From Bacillota bacterium (lineage in GTDB: Bacteria; Bacillota; Negativicutes; Sporomusales; Sporomusaceae), in contig JAGGAB010000011.1 in the NCBI GenBank assembly GCA_017889705.1, forward strand, positions 1 through 64,000: a stretch of 64,000 nucleotides of DNA, written 5' to 3'. A model generated the notes under the pieces. It did no database searches. It was not told the DNA's origin and saw only the letters and a list, made by a program, of their open reading frames with translations. Made by a program: the position numbers and the translations under genes. This document shows, piece after piece, positions 16,196 through 24,681 of this stretch; the stretch's first letter is position 1, and each line of letters begins with the position of its first letter.

Positions 16196-17860
16196 GTGTC
16201 TAATAAAGTTCATATTACCTACTCTAATGGCCGCATTTGTGAATATGCGCAAGGTGTTACGCTATTGGAGCTTAGCCGTAATGAGGCGCATCGGTATATA
16301 ACACCGGTAGTGGCAGCAAAAGTGAATAATGAAATTAAAGATTTGCAAAGTGTAGTGAAGCAAGACAGTAAAATAGATTTTATCGATCTCCACAGCAGTG
16401 ACGGAATGAAAGTTTATCAACGAAGTATGACATTAGTTATGATTGCTGCCGCTCAGGAATTGTTTCCTGGGTGTGAAATTACAGTGGAACATTCTTTGAG
16501 CAAAGGATTGTATTGTGAATTGCACCATGGGCGTGATATAACACCTGAGGATGTTGAGCAGCTTGAACTTAAGATGCGGCAAATTATCACGGAAGACCGC
16601 TCAATTGAGCGCAAAATATTGCCGAGAAGTGAGGCGATTGAGCTTTTTAAAGCAGCCGAACGTATGGAAAAGGTTAGCTTGCTGGAACATCTTAGTCGCG
16701 AAACGGTCAGCCTTTACTATTGTGGGCAGGTGTATGACTATTTGTATGGAACAATGGTGCCTTCGACCGGTTATTTAAAGATTTTTGAATTAAAAAATTA
16801 TCCACCAGGAATTATCTTACGGTTACCAGAAAAAGAGGCTCCTGATAAATTACCGCAATTTAGCGAAAATCCCAAGCTGTTTAAAGTATTTCAGGAAGCA
16901 GCTGAATGGGGAAATATACTGCGGTGCGGCTATGTGGCTACCTTGAACGAACGCACGAAAACCGGAGGTATTGGTGATATTATCCGGGTAGCAGAAGCAC
17001 TGCATGAAAAAAAACTTGCAGAAATAGCGGATTTTATAGCTTCCCATCGCAATGAGGTGCGGGTAATATTAGTAGCCGGGCCGTCTTCTTCCGGCAAAAC
17101 CACATTTGCCCAACGGCTTAATATTCAGCTAAGGGTTAATGGTGTGTGGCCTGTGCCGATTTCTTTGGATGATTACTTTGTAGATCGAGATAGAACTCCT
17201 ATTGATGAAAATGGAGAATATGACTTTGAGGCAATTGAAGCCGTTGATTTATCACTATTTAATGCTCATTTGGCCAGGATATTAGCTGGGGAAGAAGTTG
17301 AAATGCCAACCTATAATTTTATGATAGGCAAGAGAGAGTACCGGGGGCATCGAATTAAAGTAGATAAAGGGCAACCGTTAATCATTGAAGGTATTCATGG
17401 TCTTAATGAACGCTTGACCAGCTCAGTTCCCCGGCATTGCAAAATAAAGATTTATATCAGCGCATTAACTCAATTATCTATCGACAGCCATAATCGCATA
17501 CCGACAACTGATGCCCGCCTTATTCGCCGAATTGTTCGTGACAGTCAATTTCGTTCGCATGATGCCCTAATGACGCTAAAAATGTGGAATTCTGTACGCA
17601 GAGGCGAGGAACGCAATATTTTTCCTTTTCAGGAGCAAGCTGATCTGATGTTTAATTCTGCGCTTATTTATGAATTGGCAGTCCTAAAAAAATATGCTGA
17701 GCCTTTGTTGCAGAAAGTCACTAACCAAGATCCGGAGTTTTCGGAAGCCAAACGGTTGCTGAATTTCCTGGAATACTTTGATTCAGTAGAAGATGATGAA
17801 ATTCCGCATAATTCAATACTGCGCGAGTTTATTGGTAAATCATGTTTTTTTGAAAAATAG
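16196..17860 (+). CDS. TGS-domain nucleoside kinase (uridine kinase-like)
   Basis: This 554-residue protein has two parts. The first 280 residues resemble the N-terminal TGS and second editing-like domains of threonyl-tRNA synthetase (VTLLELSR, then HHGRDITPEDVEQLE). The second is a P-loop kinase of the uridine kinase/phosphoribulokinase family with Walker A VAGPSSSGKTTFAQRL (about 295), SLDDYFVDR (about 323), EGIHGLNE (about 398) and an RRIVRDSQFR segment. Clostridia and Negativicutes commonly carry this fusion; the accepted substrate is a nucleoside, but the role of the TGS part is not known. The start is GTG with GGGGGG upstream. No neighbour is shared in an operon. Confidence 0.88.
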   Translation: MSNKVHITYSNGRICEYAQGVTLLELSRNEAHRYITPVVAAKVNNEIKDLQSVVKQDSKIDFIDLHSSDGMKVYQRSMTLVMIAAAQELFPGCEITVEHSLSKGLYCELHHGRDITPEDVEQLELKMRQIITEDRSIERKILPRSEAIELFKAAERMEKVSLLEHLSRETVSLYYCGQVYDYLYGTMVPSTGYLKIFELKNYPPGIILRLPEKEAPDKLPQFSENPKLFKVFQEAAEWGNILRCGYVATLNERTKTGGIGDIIRVAEALHEKKLAEIADFIASHRNEVRVILVAGPSSSGKTTFAQRLNIQLRVNGVWPVPISLDDYFVDRDRTPIDENGEYDFEAIEAVDLSLFNAHLARILAGEEVEMPTYNFMIGKREYRGHRIKVDKGQPLIIEGIHGLNERLTSSVPRHCKIKIYISALTQLSIDSHNRIPTTDARLIRRIVRDSQFRSHDALMTLKMWNSVRRGEERNIFPFQEQADLMFNSALIYELAVLKKYAEPLLQKVTNQDPEFSEAKRLLNFLEYFDSVEDDEIPHNSILREFIGKSCFFEK

Positions 17861-17870
17861 TAAATGAGGA

Positions 17871-17911
17871 AAAAACCTGTTTAATCCGGTGAGGATTAGA
17901 CAGGTTTTTTA
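17871..17911. terminator. Bidirectional terminator
   Basis: A stem AAAACCTGT...AATCC / GGATT...ACAGGTTTT lies between the convergent genes at 16196 and 17919; A- and T-runs on both sides suit either strand. Confidence 0.85.
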
Positions 17912-17918
17912 TTGGTAT

Positions 17919-19265
17919 TTATTTTCTGTTAGCTTCAAAAAACTTAAGCGCTACATCCGGGAATACTGCATAAGACAATACGTCTTCAGTTGAAGCATTG
18001 GGGTAGCCTTTTTCAGCTAATTGCTGACGCAAAGCTTCCATTTGTGGTTGAATGTCATCGGCCGGCCGATGGGTAATAAGCTCGTCATCACCGACTAACA
18101 TCTTTAAAAATTCCGGATCAATAGGGGCTGGAGTACGGCCATATTTGCCGCGGGCTAAGTCCTTGATTTCCCGGGGAACGACTTTATAGCGGCCCAGCAT
18201 AACATTAAAGGCGGCCATGGAACCGACAATTTGGCTTGTTGGTGTGACAAGCGGCGGATAACCTAGTTCCGCCCGGACTTTCGGCATCTCTTCAACAAGC
18301 TCAGGGAATTTTTCAGCCATACCTTGCTCTTTCATTTGATTTAGGAGATTGGAGAGCATGCCGCCAGGAATCTGGAAGGACAGAACTTTAGTATCGATTT
18401 CGATATTGGTATTAAGGTGGAAGGTTTCGGCAAGTTGTTTTTTGATGCCTCTAAAATGATCGGCAATTGGAAATAGCTTTTCTTTGCTCAGGCCGGTATC
18501 ACGCTCATGACCTTCCAAAGCGGCAATCATGGCTTCAGTAGCCGGTTGCGAGGAGGCTAGGGCAAAGGGAGAGAGAGCACAGTCAATAATGTCAACACCG
18601 GCCTCGATTGCTTTTAAATAGGTCATGGAAGCCATACCGCTAGTGTAGTGGGTATGTAAATGAATGGGGACACTGATTTCGGATTTAAGTATTTTTACGA
18701 GCTCATAGGCTTTATAAGGAGCAAGCAGACCAGCCATGTCTTTAATACAGATGGAATCGGCACCTAAGCTGACAAGATCTTTGGCCACGCTAAGAAAGGA
18801 TTCGTTATTATGATAAGGGCTGATGGTGTAAACAAACGAACCTTCAACATGAGCACCGGCAGCTTTGGCAGCTCGCATGGAAACTTCCATATTGCGAACA
18901 TCGTTAAGCGCATCAAAAATCCGGATAACACCTACGCCATTATCAACAGCACGATTAACAAACTCGCGAACAACATCATCGGCATAGTGATTGTAGCCTA
19001 GCACATTTTGACCGCGCAGCAGCATTTGAATAGGAGTTTTCTTCAGATGCTGCTTAAGTATACGCAGGCGCTCCCAGGGATCTTCATTTAAGAAACGGAG
19101 GCAGCTGTCAAAAGTAGCTCCACCCCAAGCTTCAATTGAGAAATAACCAATTTCATCAAGTTGCTCTAAAATAGGAAGCATGTCAGATGTGCGCATCCGT
19201 GTGGCCGCTAATGACTGATGGCCGTCGCGCAAGACAGTTTCTGTTATTTTTACTGGCTGTGTCAT
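17919..19265 (-). CDS. Carboxyltransferase subunit (pyruvate carboxylase / oxaloacetate decarboxylase type)
   Basis: This 448-residue subunit carries the HMGL-like TIM barrel with ETVLRDGHQSL (the metal-binding Asp and substrate site), IEAWGGATFDSCLRFL, ICIKDMAG, PIHLHTHYTSG (the two metal His) and PGGMLSNLLNQM. It lacks the C-terminal biotinyl domain, so it must act with a separate biotin carrier. It could belong to pyruvate carboxylase, oxaloacetate decarboxylase or transcarboxylase; the partners are not in this window. The start MTQPVKI has GAGGAGG five bases upstream. Its mRNA would begin after repeats A2 and B5, which lie 150 to 480 bp upstream. Confidence 0.92.
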   Translation of the reverse strand: MTQPVKITETVLRDGHQSLAATRMRTSDMLPILEQLDEIGYFSIEAWGGATFDSCLRFLNEDPWERLRILKQHLKKTPIQMLLRGQNVLGYNHYADDVVREFVNRAVDNGVGVIRIFDALNDVRNMEVSMRAAKAAGAHVEGSFVYTISPYHNNESFLSVAKDLVSLGADSICIKDMAGLLAPYKAYELVKILKSEISVPIHLHTHYTSGMASMTYLKAIEAGVDIIDCALSPFALASSQPATEAMIAALEGHERDTGLSKEKLFPIADHFRGIKKQLAETFHLNTNIEIDTKVLSFQIPGGMLSNLLNQMKEQGMAEKFPELVEEMPKVRAELGYPPLVTPTSQIVGSMAAFNVMLGRYKVVPREIKDLARGKYGRTPAPIDPEFLKMLVGDDELITHRPADDIQPQMEALRQQLAEKGYPNASTEDVLSYAVFPDVALKFFEANRK

Positions 19266-19421
19266 GCAAACCCTCCTCAATTAACTAAAATGTTTGAATA
19301 ATTAAATTTTAATCGGTATTGCACATTTTTGCCAGTGTTTTTTCGAAAAAAAATATTGTATACACGAAATAAAGTTATAAATTTTTCTATGAAGACGGGG
19401 CTGTTGCAATTCAACTGAATA

Positions 19422-19655
19422 CAAGTGGACGGTATGTCCTTTTGTCATGACACAAAAGGACCAAAAAGTCTAGGCCTGAAGCCTCCAAAAGCTGAAAAGC
19501 CGGGCAGTATTCCTAAAATTCGTAAACTCGCTGCGCTCAAACAGTACGAATTTCTTAACGGAATACCACCCGGCTTTTCTCCTAGGGAACGCTTTTTCCG
19601 ACAATGGCCAAGGGTTACGAGAGTTGCGAAGGGAGCCGTTGATAGTACGGAGGTA
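19422..19655 (-). repeat. Dispersed structured repeat, family A, copy 2 (minus strand)
   Basis: Minus-strand copy of the element at 189 and 42107. Its helices carry changed but still paired arms: GAAAAGCCGGG with CCCGGCTTTTC, AATTCGTA with TACGAATT, GGAA with TTCC, and TCCTTTTGT with ACAAAAGGA. The loop CTGTTTGAGCGCAGCGAG is conserved. It is oriented like the genes on both sides. An open frame in the opposite direction (19425-19697) is a consequence of the repeat and not a gene. Confidence 0.75.
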
Positions 19656-19686
19656 CATTACTTAGCGCGACAACCCATTTCTCCAT

Positions 19687-19744
19687 TTATCCGATGATTA
19701 AGGTCCAGGTGGAGTAAAAACCCCATCTGAACCTCAGTTCTCAT
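19687..19744 (-). repeat. Element B, internally deleted copy (minus strand)
   Basis: Read on the minus strand, this contains the first hairpin of element B (GGTTCAG / CTGGACC, with wobble pairs) followed directly by TTAATCATCGGATAA. The second domain is missing; the junction lies between two TTAGTC-like direct repeats that border that domain in full copies. It lies immediately upstream of repeat A copy 2. Confidence 0.6.
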
Positions 19745-19749
19745 CAATA

Positions 19750-21144
19750 TTATTCTTTTATATCAGAGGCAAGTTTACGAGCCAGAATAGTCGCAATTTT
19801 GCTGGTGCCGGTCATGGTTGGCATACCGTTGTAATGTCCAAGTTTGGTTAGAATAGAATACACTTGCGGATTCTCGACCGGTGTATGGGCAGGCGCAGAG
19901 TTGCCATAGTCATTAACATGCTTGGTACCTTCTTCGGGAGGAAGTAGGCGCCCTGGGCCGCCTACACAGCCGCCTTTACATGCCATGCCTTCAATAAAAT
20001 TCGCTTGCAATTTTCCGGCTCGGATTTCTTCCAAGAGTTTTGTGCAGTCAGGTATACCGTCAACTTTAATTGGGTTAAACTTTTCGGCGCGGCGAGGGAT
20101 TAATTTTTCCAGGGTAGTACCTACTGCGGCGCTGACACCACCGGTGCGGGCATAAACTCTTCCTCCCCAGGAGGCCACTGGATTTTCTTCATCAGGTTCT
20201 GCTGCCGGGTCAACATCAGCTGCTTCAAAAATAGTCTCCAGTTCTTGAAAAGTGAGGACAAAATCAATAGCACCTTTGAGATCAGGTAATTGTGCTTCCG
20301 ATTTTTTAGCAAGACAAGGGCCGATAAACACTACTTTGGCATCTGGCTCCAGTTCTTTAATTACCCTACCAGAAGCAATCATGGGAGATACTGAAGGAGA
20401 AATATGTCCCATTAAGTCCGGGAATTTATTTTCAATTAACTTAATCCAAACAGGACAGCAGCAGCTGGTAATTAAAAAGTCATGCTCATCTTTTACATGT
20501 TCATCATACTCAAAAGCTTCTTTTATCGTGATGAGGTCGGCATATAGTGCTGTCTCCACCATTTCACTGAACCCTAATTTAAGCAGTGCACTACGCAGCT
20601 TGCCGGCAGTTACCGCTGGTCCAAACTGACCGGCAAAAGCGGGGGCAACAGAGGCATACACTTTATGGGTATTTTGACGAAGTAAATTAATCAGCGGAAC
20701 AAATTGGGACTTTTCGGTTAAGTTGCCAAACTCACAGGTGTTAATGCAATAACCATCATTGGCGCATTTGTTTTTATCAATAGAAGGGCGCCCCAACTCA
20801 TCGCGTGTAATCGCGCCAAGCGGACAGCCTTTTTCGCAGGCGGAAGACTGACAATCTTCACAGATCTCGGGGCTGGCAATAGCTACAGATTCGCTGCCCA
20901 TGCCCATAAGCGCTTCCTCATCATATTCATTAATTATTTCTTCCGAATTATTAGGCTCCAATCCCATGGCAATGCGGATTTGATTGGCAACAAGGCGGCG
21001 GGTTGGTTTATCTTCAAATTCTTGCTGCACTAAACGGCAAAGTTCTTCTTTACGTTCAAATAAATTGCCTGCCCAGGCGGCTTTGGCTACTTGATAAAGG
21101 ATTCTGGGGCGGATATTGAGATCGGGAGGAGTAGTTTTTTTCAT
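19750..21144 (-). CDS. [FeFe]-hydrogenase-like protein with 2[4Fe-4S] ferredoxin domain
   Basis: This 464-residue protein has a ferredoxin-like region with two cluster motifs (CEDCQSSACEKGCP and CANDGYCINTCEFG, about 95-145), followed by an H-cluster domain. The ligand motifs are TSCCCPVW (L1), GPCLAKKSE (L2) and MACKGGCVGGPG (L3), all four H-cluster cysteines kept. L1 has an extra Cys, and L2/L3 depart from catalytic M1-type enzymes, as in the sensory or unassigned group C/D proteins. No maturases (HydEFG) or electron-transfer partners adjoin it. The ATG at 21144 has AGGTGA upstream. It could be a sensor or a slow hydrogenase; the catalytic role is unproven. Confidence 0.88.
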   Translation of the reverse strand: MKKTTPPDLNIRPRILYQVAKAAWAGNLFERKEELCRLVQQEFEDKPTRRLVANQIRIAMGLEPNNSEEIINEYDEEALMGMGSESVAIASPEICEDCQSSACEKGCPLGAITRDELGRPSIDKNKCANDGYCINTCEFGNLTEKSQFVPLINLLRQNTHKVYASVAPAFAGQFGPAVTAGKLRSALLKLGFSEMVETALYADLITIKEAFEYDEHVKDEHDFLITSCCCPVWIKLIENKFPDLMGHISPSVSPMIASGRVIKELEPDAKVVFIGPCLAKKSEAQLPDLKGAIDFVLTFQELETIFEAADVDPAAEPDEENPVASWGGRVYARTGGVSAAVGTTLEKLIPRRAEKFNPIKVDGIPDCTKLLEEIRAGKLQANFIEGMACKGGCVGGPGRLLPPEEGTKHVNDYGNSAPAHTPVENPQVYSILTKLGHYNGMPTMTGTSKIATILARKLASDIKE

Positions 21145-21340
21145 ATGTATCACCTATCCAATTCATAGTTATAAGTAAATAATTTAACATTTTTTGTCGA
21201 AATCCTGTAATAGTTTATGCAGGATTTTAGAAAAATAACTAAGACTAGGTGGTTTCAATTTTGGCAAAATTGAATTGTGCGGTGTTAATGGGAATTTTGG
21301 CGGAAAGCATAAACTTGCTACGGGTGTAATGAGGTGAATC

Positions 21341-21574
21341 ATGGAAAAGGTTTGTCCACTGTGCAACGCCTTACAAACAACTACGGAGAAATGTCCGAGA
21401 TGTGGGGCCTTATTAGTTGATAGCGGTGCTCTTAACAGTTATCTGGGACCATACAGTCCGTACATGAATAGTGACGAATTGCCTTTTGGAGCCAAGGATT
21501 ACTGTGTACATCTCCTGCATTGTCCAATATGCGCACATGATACAAGACATTCAGTATCCTTGGTGCCAATGTAA
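21341..21574 (+). CDS. Small zinc-ribbon protein
   Basis: This 77-residue protein has a CPLC / CPRC pair at the N-terminus (a zinc ribbon) and a second CPICAHDTRH-type site near the end, with a Tyr/Pro-rich stretch between. GAGGTG precedes the ATG. It is divergent from the hydrogenase-like gene with a 196-bp gap, and element B copy 1 follows it. Such proteins are usually of unknown function. Confidence 0.75.
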   Translation: MEKVCPLCNALQTTTEKCPRCGALLVDSGALNSYLGPYSPYMNSDELPFGAKDYCVHLLHCPICAHDTRHSVSLVPM

Positions 21575-21610
21575 AGCATAAGAATTGGAAAAAGATAAAT
21601 ACTATTATAA

Positions 21611-21855
21611 ATGAGACTTGATTCAGAGGGGGGTAACCCCAACTGAATCTTAGTCGAATTATCCTAACGTCTAGCCGTTCGCCTGTGCCCGTAGGGGTAT
21701 TACTCCCGCCTACATAAGTAAGCCTTGGGTCCCAAGACCCTTAGAGCGAACTTATTTCGAATTTTACAACCTGTTCCTTGGCCGTTAAAGACAGAGATTA
21801 CAGGTTGTTAATGAGATGAGGACGGGAGTATTAGAACGGGTTAGTCACCGGATAA
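21611..21855 (+). repeat. Element B, expanded copy (B1)
   Basis: Structured intergenic element in the 384-base gap before the DUF1540 gene. The first hairpin ATTCAG...CTGAAT (21621-21648) and the outer helix TTATCC (21659-21664) with GGATAA (21850-21855) match the other copies, and CCGTTC pairs with GAACGG. About 120 nt are inserted inside the P3 region, with their own hairpin (CAACCTGT / ACAGGTTG). Two further hairpins (CGGCTAG / CTAGCCG and GTTGCC / GGCAAC) lie between 21857 and 21910. The copy runs in the direction of the next gene. Confidence 0.75.
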
Positions 21856-21958
21856 AACCCGGCTAGTTTCTAGCCGCTGGTTGAAACACGGGTGATAGTT
21901 GCCCAGGCAACAAAAGCGAATGTCCAATCTGTGGCTAAAAAAACGAAGGAGTGATACT

Positions 21959-22342
21959 ATGTCAAACCCAATTGTTAAATGCAGTGTTGATCAATGTACT
22001 CACTATATGCCTGGTGACCAGTGTATGGCTGCCAAAATCAGTGTTTATAATGATGAGATGAAAGGAAATGCGGGTACGTCTCAAGATACTTTGTGTAAAG
22101 CTTTTCATCACCGTAAAACAATGGGAGATATGGTTGGGGCTTTCCATAACGCTAATATTGGCGGAACTATGTCGGCTGCTTTTTTAGAAGGGACGCAAAT
22201 TACTCCTGCTGTAGAATGTTTTGTGAATAAGTGCAAACACTGGGATAACGGAAATTATTGCAGTGCCGAACATATTCATGTTGCCGGTACCAATGCATCG
22301 AAAACAGCAGATACTGATTGTGAAACCTTTGCAAACAAATAA
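21959..22342 (+). CDS. DUF1540 double-domain protein
   Basis: This 127-residue protein has two copies of the DUF1540 cysteine motif. The first reads CSVDQCTHYMPGDQCMAAKI (about 8-27), followed by a Cys that closes it; the second reads CFVNKCKHWDNGNYC (about 85-99), closed by a Cys in the DCETF segment. The spacing suggests metal binding. The ATG at 21959 is preceded by AAGGAG, so the longer upstream frame is rejected. DUF1540 proteins are common in spore-forming Firmicutes and their role is not established. Confidence 0.85.
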   Translation: MSNPIVKCSVDQCTHYMPGDQCMAAKISVYNDEMKGNAGTSQDTLCKAFHHRKTMGDMVGAFHNANIGGTMSAAFLEGTQITPAVECFVNKCKHWDNGNYCSAEHIHVAGTNASKTADTDCETFANK

Positions 22343-22362
22343 GCAACCATGTTTTGATAAGG

Positions 22363-22399
22363 CAGAAAATGCCGGAGCAATTAGCTCCGGCATTTTCTG
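22363..22399. terminator. Bidirectional terminator
   Basis: A perfect 16-bp inverted repeat (CAGAAAATGCCGGAGC and its complement, loop AATTA) lies between the convergent genes at 21959 and 22400. Confidence 0.9.
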
Positions 22400-22609
22400 T
22401 TAATGCTGGTGGTGACACCCACAATCACAGTGTTCATCATGGTCAACTATTTTAACACAGTCAAGCTGTGTTTTAACCTGTCCTTTTATATGTTCAATAT
22501 ATTGGCGGCGAAGTTCGGCCTGTTCAGTTCGTTCGTCTTCAGTAAGACTTGCCTCCCGGCTTTTTTTTGCCAAGGTATTTATTCTGGCGATTACTTCAGG
22601 TGTTATCAT
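22400..22609 (-). CDS. DUF896 (YnzC-type) protein
   Basis: This 69-residue DUF896 protein has the family helical core INTLAKKSREASLTEDERTE followed by LRRQYIEHIKGQVK. It is extended by a C-terminal tail (HCDCGCHHQH) rich in Cys and His that could bind metal. Bacillus members are short and often linked to SOS or stress responses; no such link is visible here. It abuts the terminator at 22363. Confidence 0.85.
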   Translation of the reverse strand: MITPEVIARINTLAKKSREASLTEDERTEQAELRRQYIEHIKGQVKTQLDCVKIVDHDEHCDCGCHHQH

Positions 22610-22801
22610 ACATTATCCCTCACTTTGCATTAATGTTATATAACTGCGGTTATAAGCGAAATGCGTTTTTTTCTAAATAACCAGACAGCAAAAATTCTAC
22701 TTTAAAAAATAGTAGCAAATTATTGACAAAGATGCAAGAGCCAATCAAAATAACAACAAAGATAGGTAATATTCTAACTAATGTAAGGGAGGGTGATCTA
22801 T

Positions 22802-23560
22802 ATGAATAAATGGCGTTGTAATGTGTGTGGATACATACATGAAGGGAAAGAGCCACCTGCCCAATGCCCGGTTTGCGGAGTTGGGGCGGAGGAATTTTCT
22901 TTATATACAGAAGTGGAAGAAAACCAAAAACTTGCGAAGCGGTGGAAGTGTACGGTCTGTGACTATATTCATACAGGCGATGAGCCGCCGGATAAGTGTC
23001 CTCTTTGCGGTGTAGGTTCTGAATCATTTATTTTACTCCTTGATGAGACGGTAGAGATCGCTGCCGAAGCCGTGCTTGACGCTGGACTTGAGACCGCCAA
23101 TGCAGCTTTGGATAAGATAACCTATGGACTGTATGTAGTCAGTTCTGTTAATGAGGATAAATATAACGGGCAATGCTGCAATACTTTGTTTCAACTGACA
23201 AGTAAGCCCTTGAGAGTAGCTGTATGCCTTAATAAAAACAATCTTACACATGAATATGTTATGAAGAGCGGTATATTTACCATTTCTATGCTGGCTACTG
23301 ATCAATGCGAAACTGTCCGGCAATTTGGCTATCGGTCTGGCCGGACTACCGATAAATTTTCCGGAGTAGAAACTATTCTTGGAAAAAATGGCTGTCCAAT
23401 TCTCAAAAAGTGTCTCGCCTATATTGAGGCGCGTGTTTTGCGGGATAAAATAGTAGATGTTGGCACGCATACGTTATTTGTCGCAGATGTTACTGCAGGG
23501 AGAACGGTAGCAAACCAGGAGGCACTTACATATAGTTTGTATAGGAGCTCTAAATCTTAA
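22802..23560 (+). CDS. hrb: High-molecular-weight rubredoxin (two rubredoxins plus flavin reductase domain)
   Basis: The roughly 252-residue product has two rubredoxin-like domains in tandem, each with a CxxC pair (CNVCGY with CPVCG, then CTVCDY with CPLCG; residues 5-75), then a flavin-reductase-like FMN-binding domain (about 100-250, with YGLYVVSSVNEDKYNG and TISMLATDQC). This matches the Hrb proteins of acetogens, which pass electrons to flavodiiron oxygen or nitric oxide reductases. The ATG at 22802 has GGAGGG upstream. The thioredoxin-reductase-like gene lies 28 bp downstream, so the two are probably cotranscribed and may form one electron-transfer chain. Confidence 0.9.
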   Translation: MNKWRCNVCGYIHEGKEPPAQCPVCGVGAEEFSLYTEVEENQKLAKRWKCTVCDYIHTGDEPPDKCPLCGVGSESFILLLDETVEIAAEAVLDAGLETANAALDKITYGLYVVSSVNEDKYNGQCCNTLFQLTSKPLRVAVCLNKNNLTHEYVMKSGIFTISMLATDQCETVRQFGYRSGRTTDKFSGVETILGKNGCPILKKCLAYIEARVLRDKIVDVGTHTLFVADVTAGRTVANQEALTYSLYRSSKS

Positions 23561-23588
23561 CGCAAATACTAGCGTGAGGGTGATAGCA

Positions 23589-24515
23589 TTGTATGAGTTA
23601 ATCATTATCGGCGGAGGTCCTGCCGGCATGACCGCTGCCGTGTACACGGCACGTAAAAGACTAAAAGCGCTTATATTGACAAAAGAATTTGGCGGCCAGC
23701 CTATGTGGACTATGGATATCGAGAATTATATGGGGTATCAATTTGTTACTGGGCCTGAACTTATGGAAAAATTTGATGAGCAGGTTAGAAAATATCCTAT
23801 TGAAATAAAATTTGAGGAGGTTATTGGATTAGGCCATAATACGGATGGAACCTTTAGTGTGCTAAGTGATTGCGGCGAGTATCAAGCCCAATCCGTTATC
23901 ATTGCTTCAGGCAAACGGCCACGTTGCTTGGAGGTGCCGGGAGAAAAAGAGTTTACAGGACGGGGGGTAAGCTATTGCGCTACTTGTGACGGCCCTTTGT
24001 TCGCCAATAAAGATGTAGCTGTAATTGGCGGTGGGAGTTCGGCCTTGCAAGCGGCTATTGAACTTAGTGGTATAGCGACAAAAGTTTATCTGATATCTTT
24101 AGGTGGTTATACGGCGGAACCTATCATAATTGAAAAGCTTAAAAAACTTACCCAACCGGTTAGTGAATTTATCGGCTATACTACAACTGAAATAATAGGA
24201 TCGAATGTAGTAGAGAAAGTGATTCTTATTAAGAATGATACAAAAGAACAGATTGAACTGGCGGTGCAAGGCATTTTTGTAGAAATTGGCCTATCGCCTA
24301 ACACGGAATATTGTCAGGGTCTTTTGGAATTTAATGAATATCGGGAGGTTATTACCGACTGCCGTACACGAACCGTTATTCCCGGTCTTTTTGCAGCCGG
24401 TGATGCAACTAATGGCCCTGACAAGCAGATTGTTATTGCGGCCGGTGATGGTGCCAAGGCCGCTATGGTTGCCTATGAATATCTGTTGCATAAAGTAGAT
24501 TTAGCTTCAGGATAA
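23589..24515 (+). CDS. Thioredoxin reductase-like FAD protein
   Basis: This 308-residue pyridine nucleotide-disulfide oxidoreductase has an FAD-binding IIGGGPAGMTAAVY motif at the start, the redox-active CATC (about residue 130), an NADPH-type AVIGGGSSALQAA (about 146) and GLFAAGDATNG near the end. Length and layout fit thioredoxin reductase. The TTG start at 23589 is preceded by GAGGGTG and matches the usual M-YELIIIGGG start; the longer frame begins at GTG 23574. It follows hrb, which suggests it may reduce the rubredoxin domains, but a normal thioredoxin role cannot be excluded. Confidence 0.88.
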   Translation: MYELIIIGGGPAGMTAAVYTARKRLKALILTKEFGGQPMWTMDIENYMGYQFVTGPELMEKFDEQVRKYPIEIKFEEVIGLGHNTDGTFSVLSDCGEYQAQSVIIASGKRPRCLEVPGEKEFTGRGVSYCATCDGPLFANKDVAVIGGGSSALQAAIELSGIATKVYLISLGGYTAEPIIIEKLKKLTQPVSEFIGYTTTEIIGSNVVEKVILIKNDTKEQIELAVQGIFVEIGLSPNTEYCQGLLEFNEYREVITDCRTRTVIPGLFAAGDATNGPDKQIVIAAGDGAKAAMVAYEYLLHKVDLASG

Positions 24516-24518
24516 ACG

Positions 24519-24542
24519 GTTGTAAAACTATATTTACAACCA
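24519..24542 (+). terminator. Hairpin after thioredoxin reductase
   Basis: The inverted repeat GGTTGTAAA / TTTACAACC follows the stop codon. It has no T-run and may be an mRNA 3' stabiliser ahead of the true terminator at 24559. Confidence 0.5.
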
Positions 24543-24558
24543 ATATTTGAATAGTAAG

Positions 24559-24592
24559 AAAACACCGTTTATATTTTAACGGTGTTTTTTCT
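24559..24592 (+). terminator. Terminator
   Basis: The hairpin AAAACACCGTT / AACGGTGTTTT is followed by a T-run. Confidence 0.85.
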
Positions 24593-24681
24593 ATAAAGAC
24601 ACTTGGTTTTTTCCTGAAAATGAGTATAATATTAAACATACCATTAAGCAGATAGCAAAACATATTTTGGAGTGTGATACA

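Noticed and set aside
19425..19697. Open frame inside repeat A copy 2
   Set aside because: It is the antisense of a structured repeat with matching copies that lack the frame.
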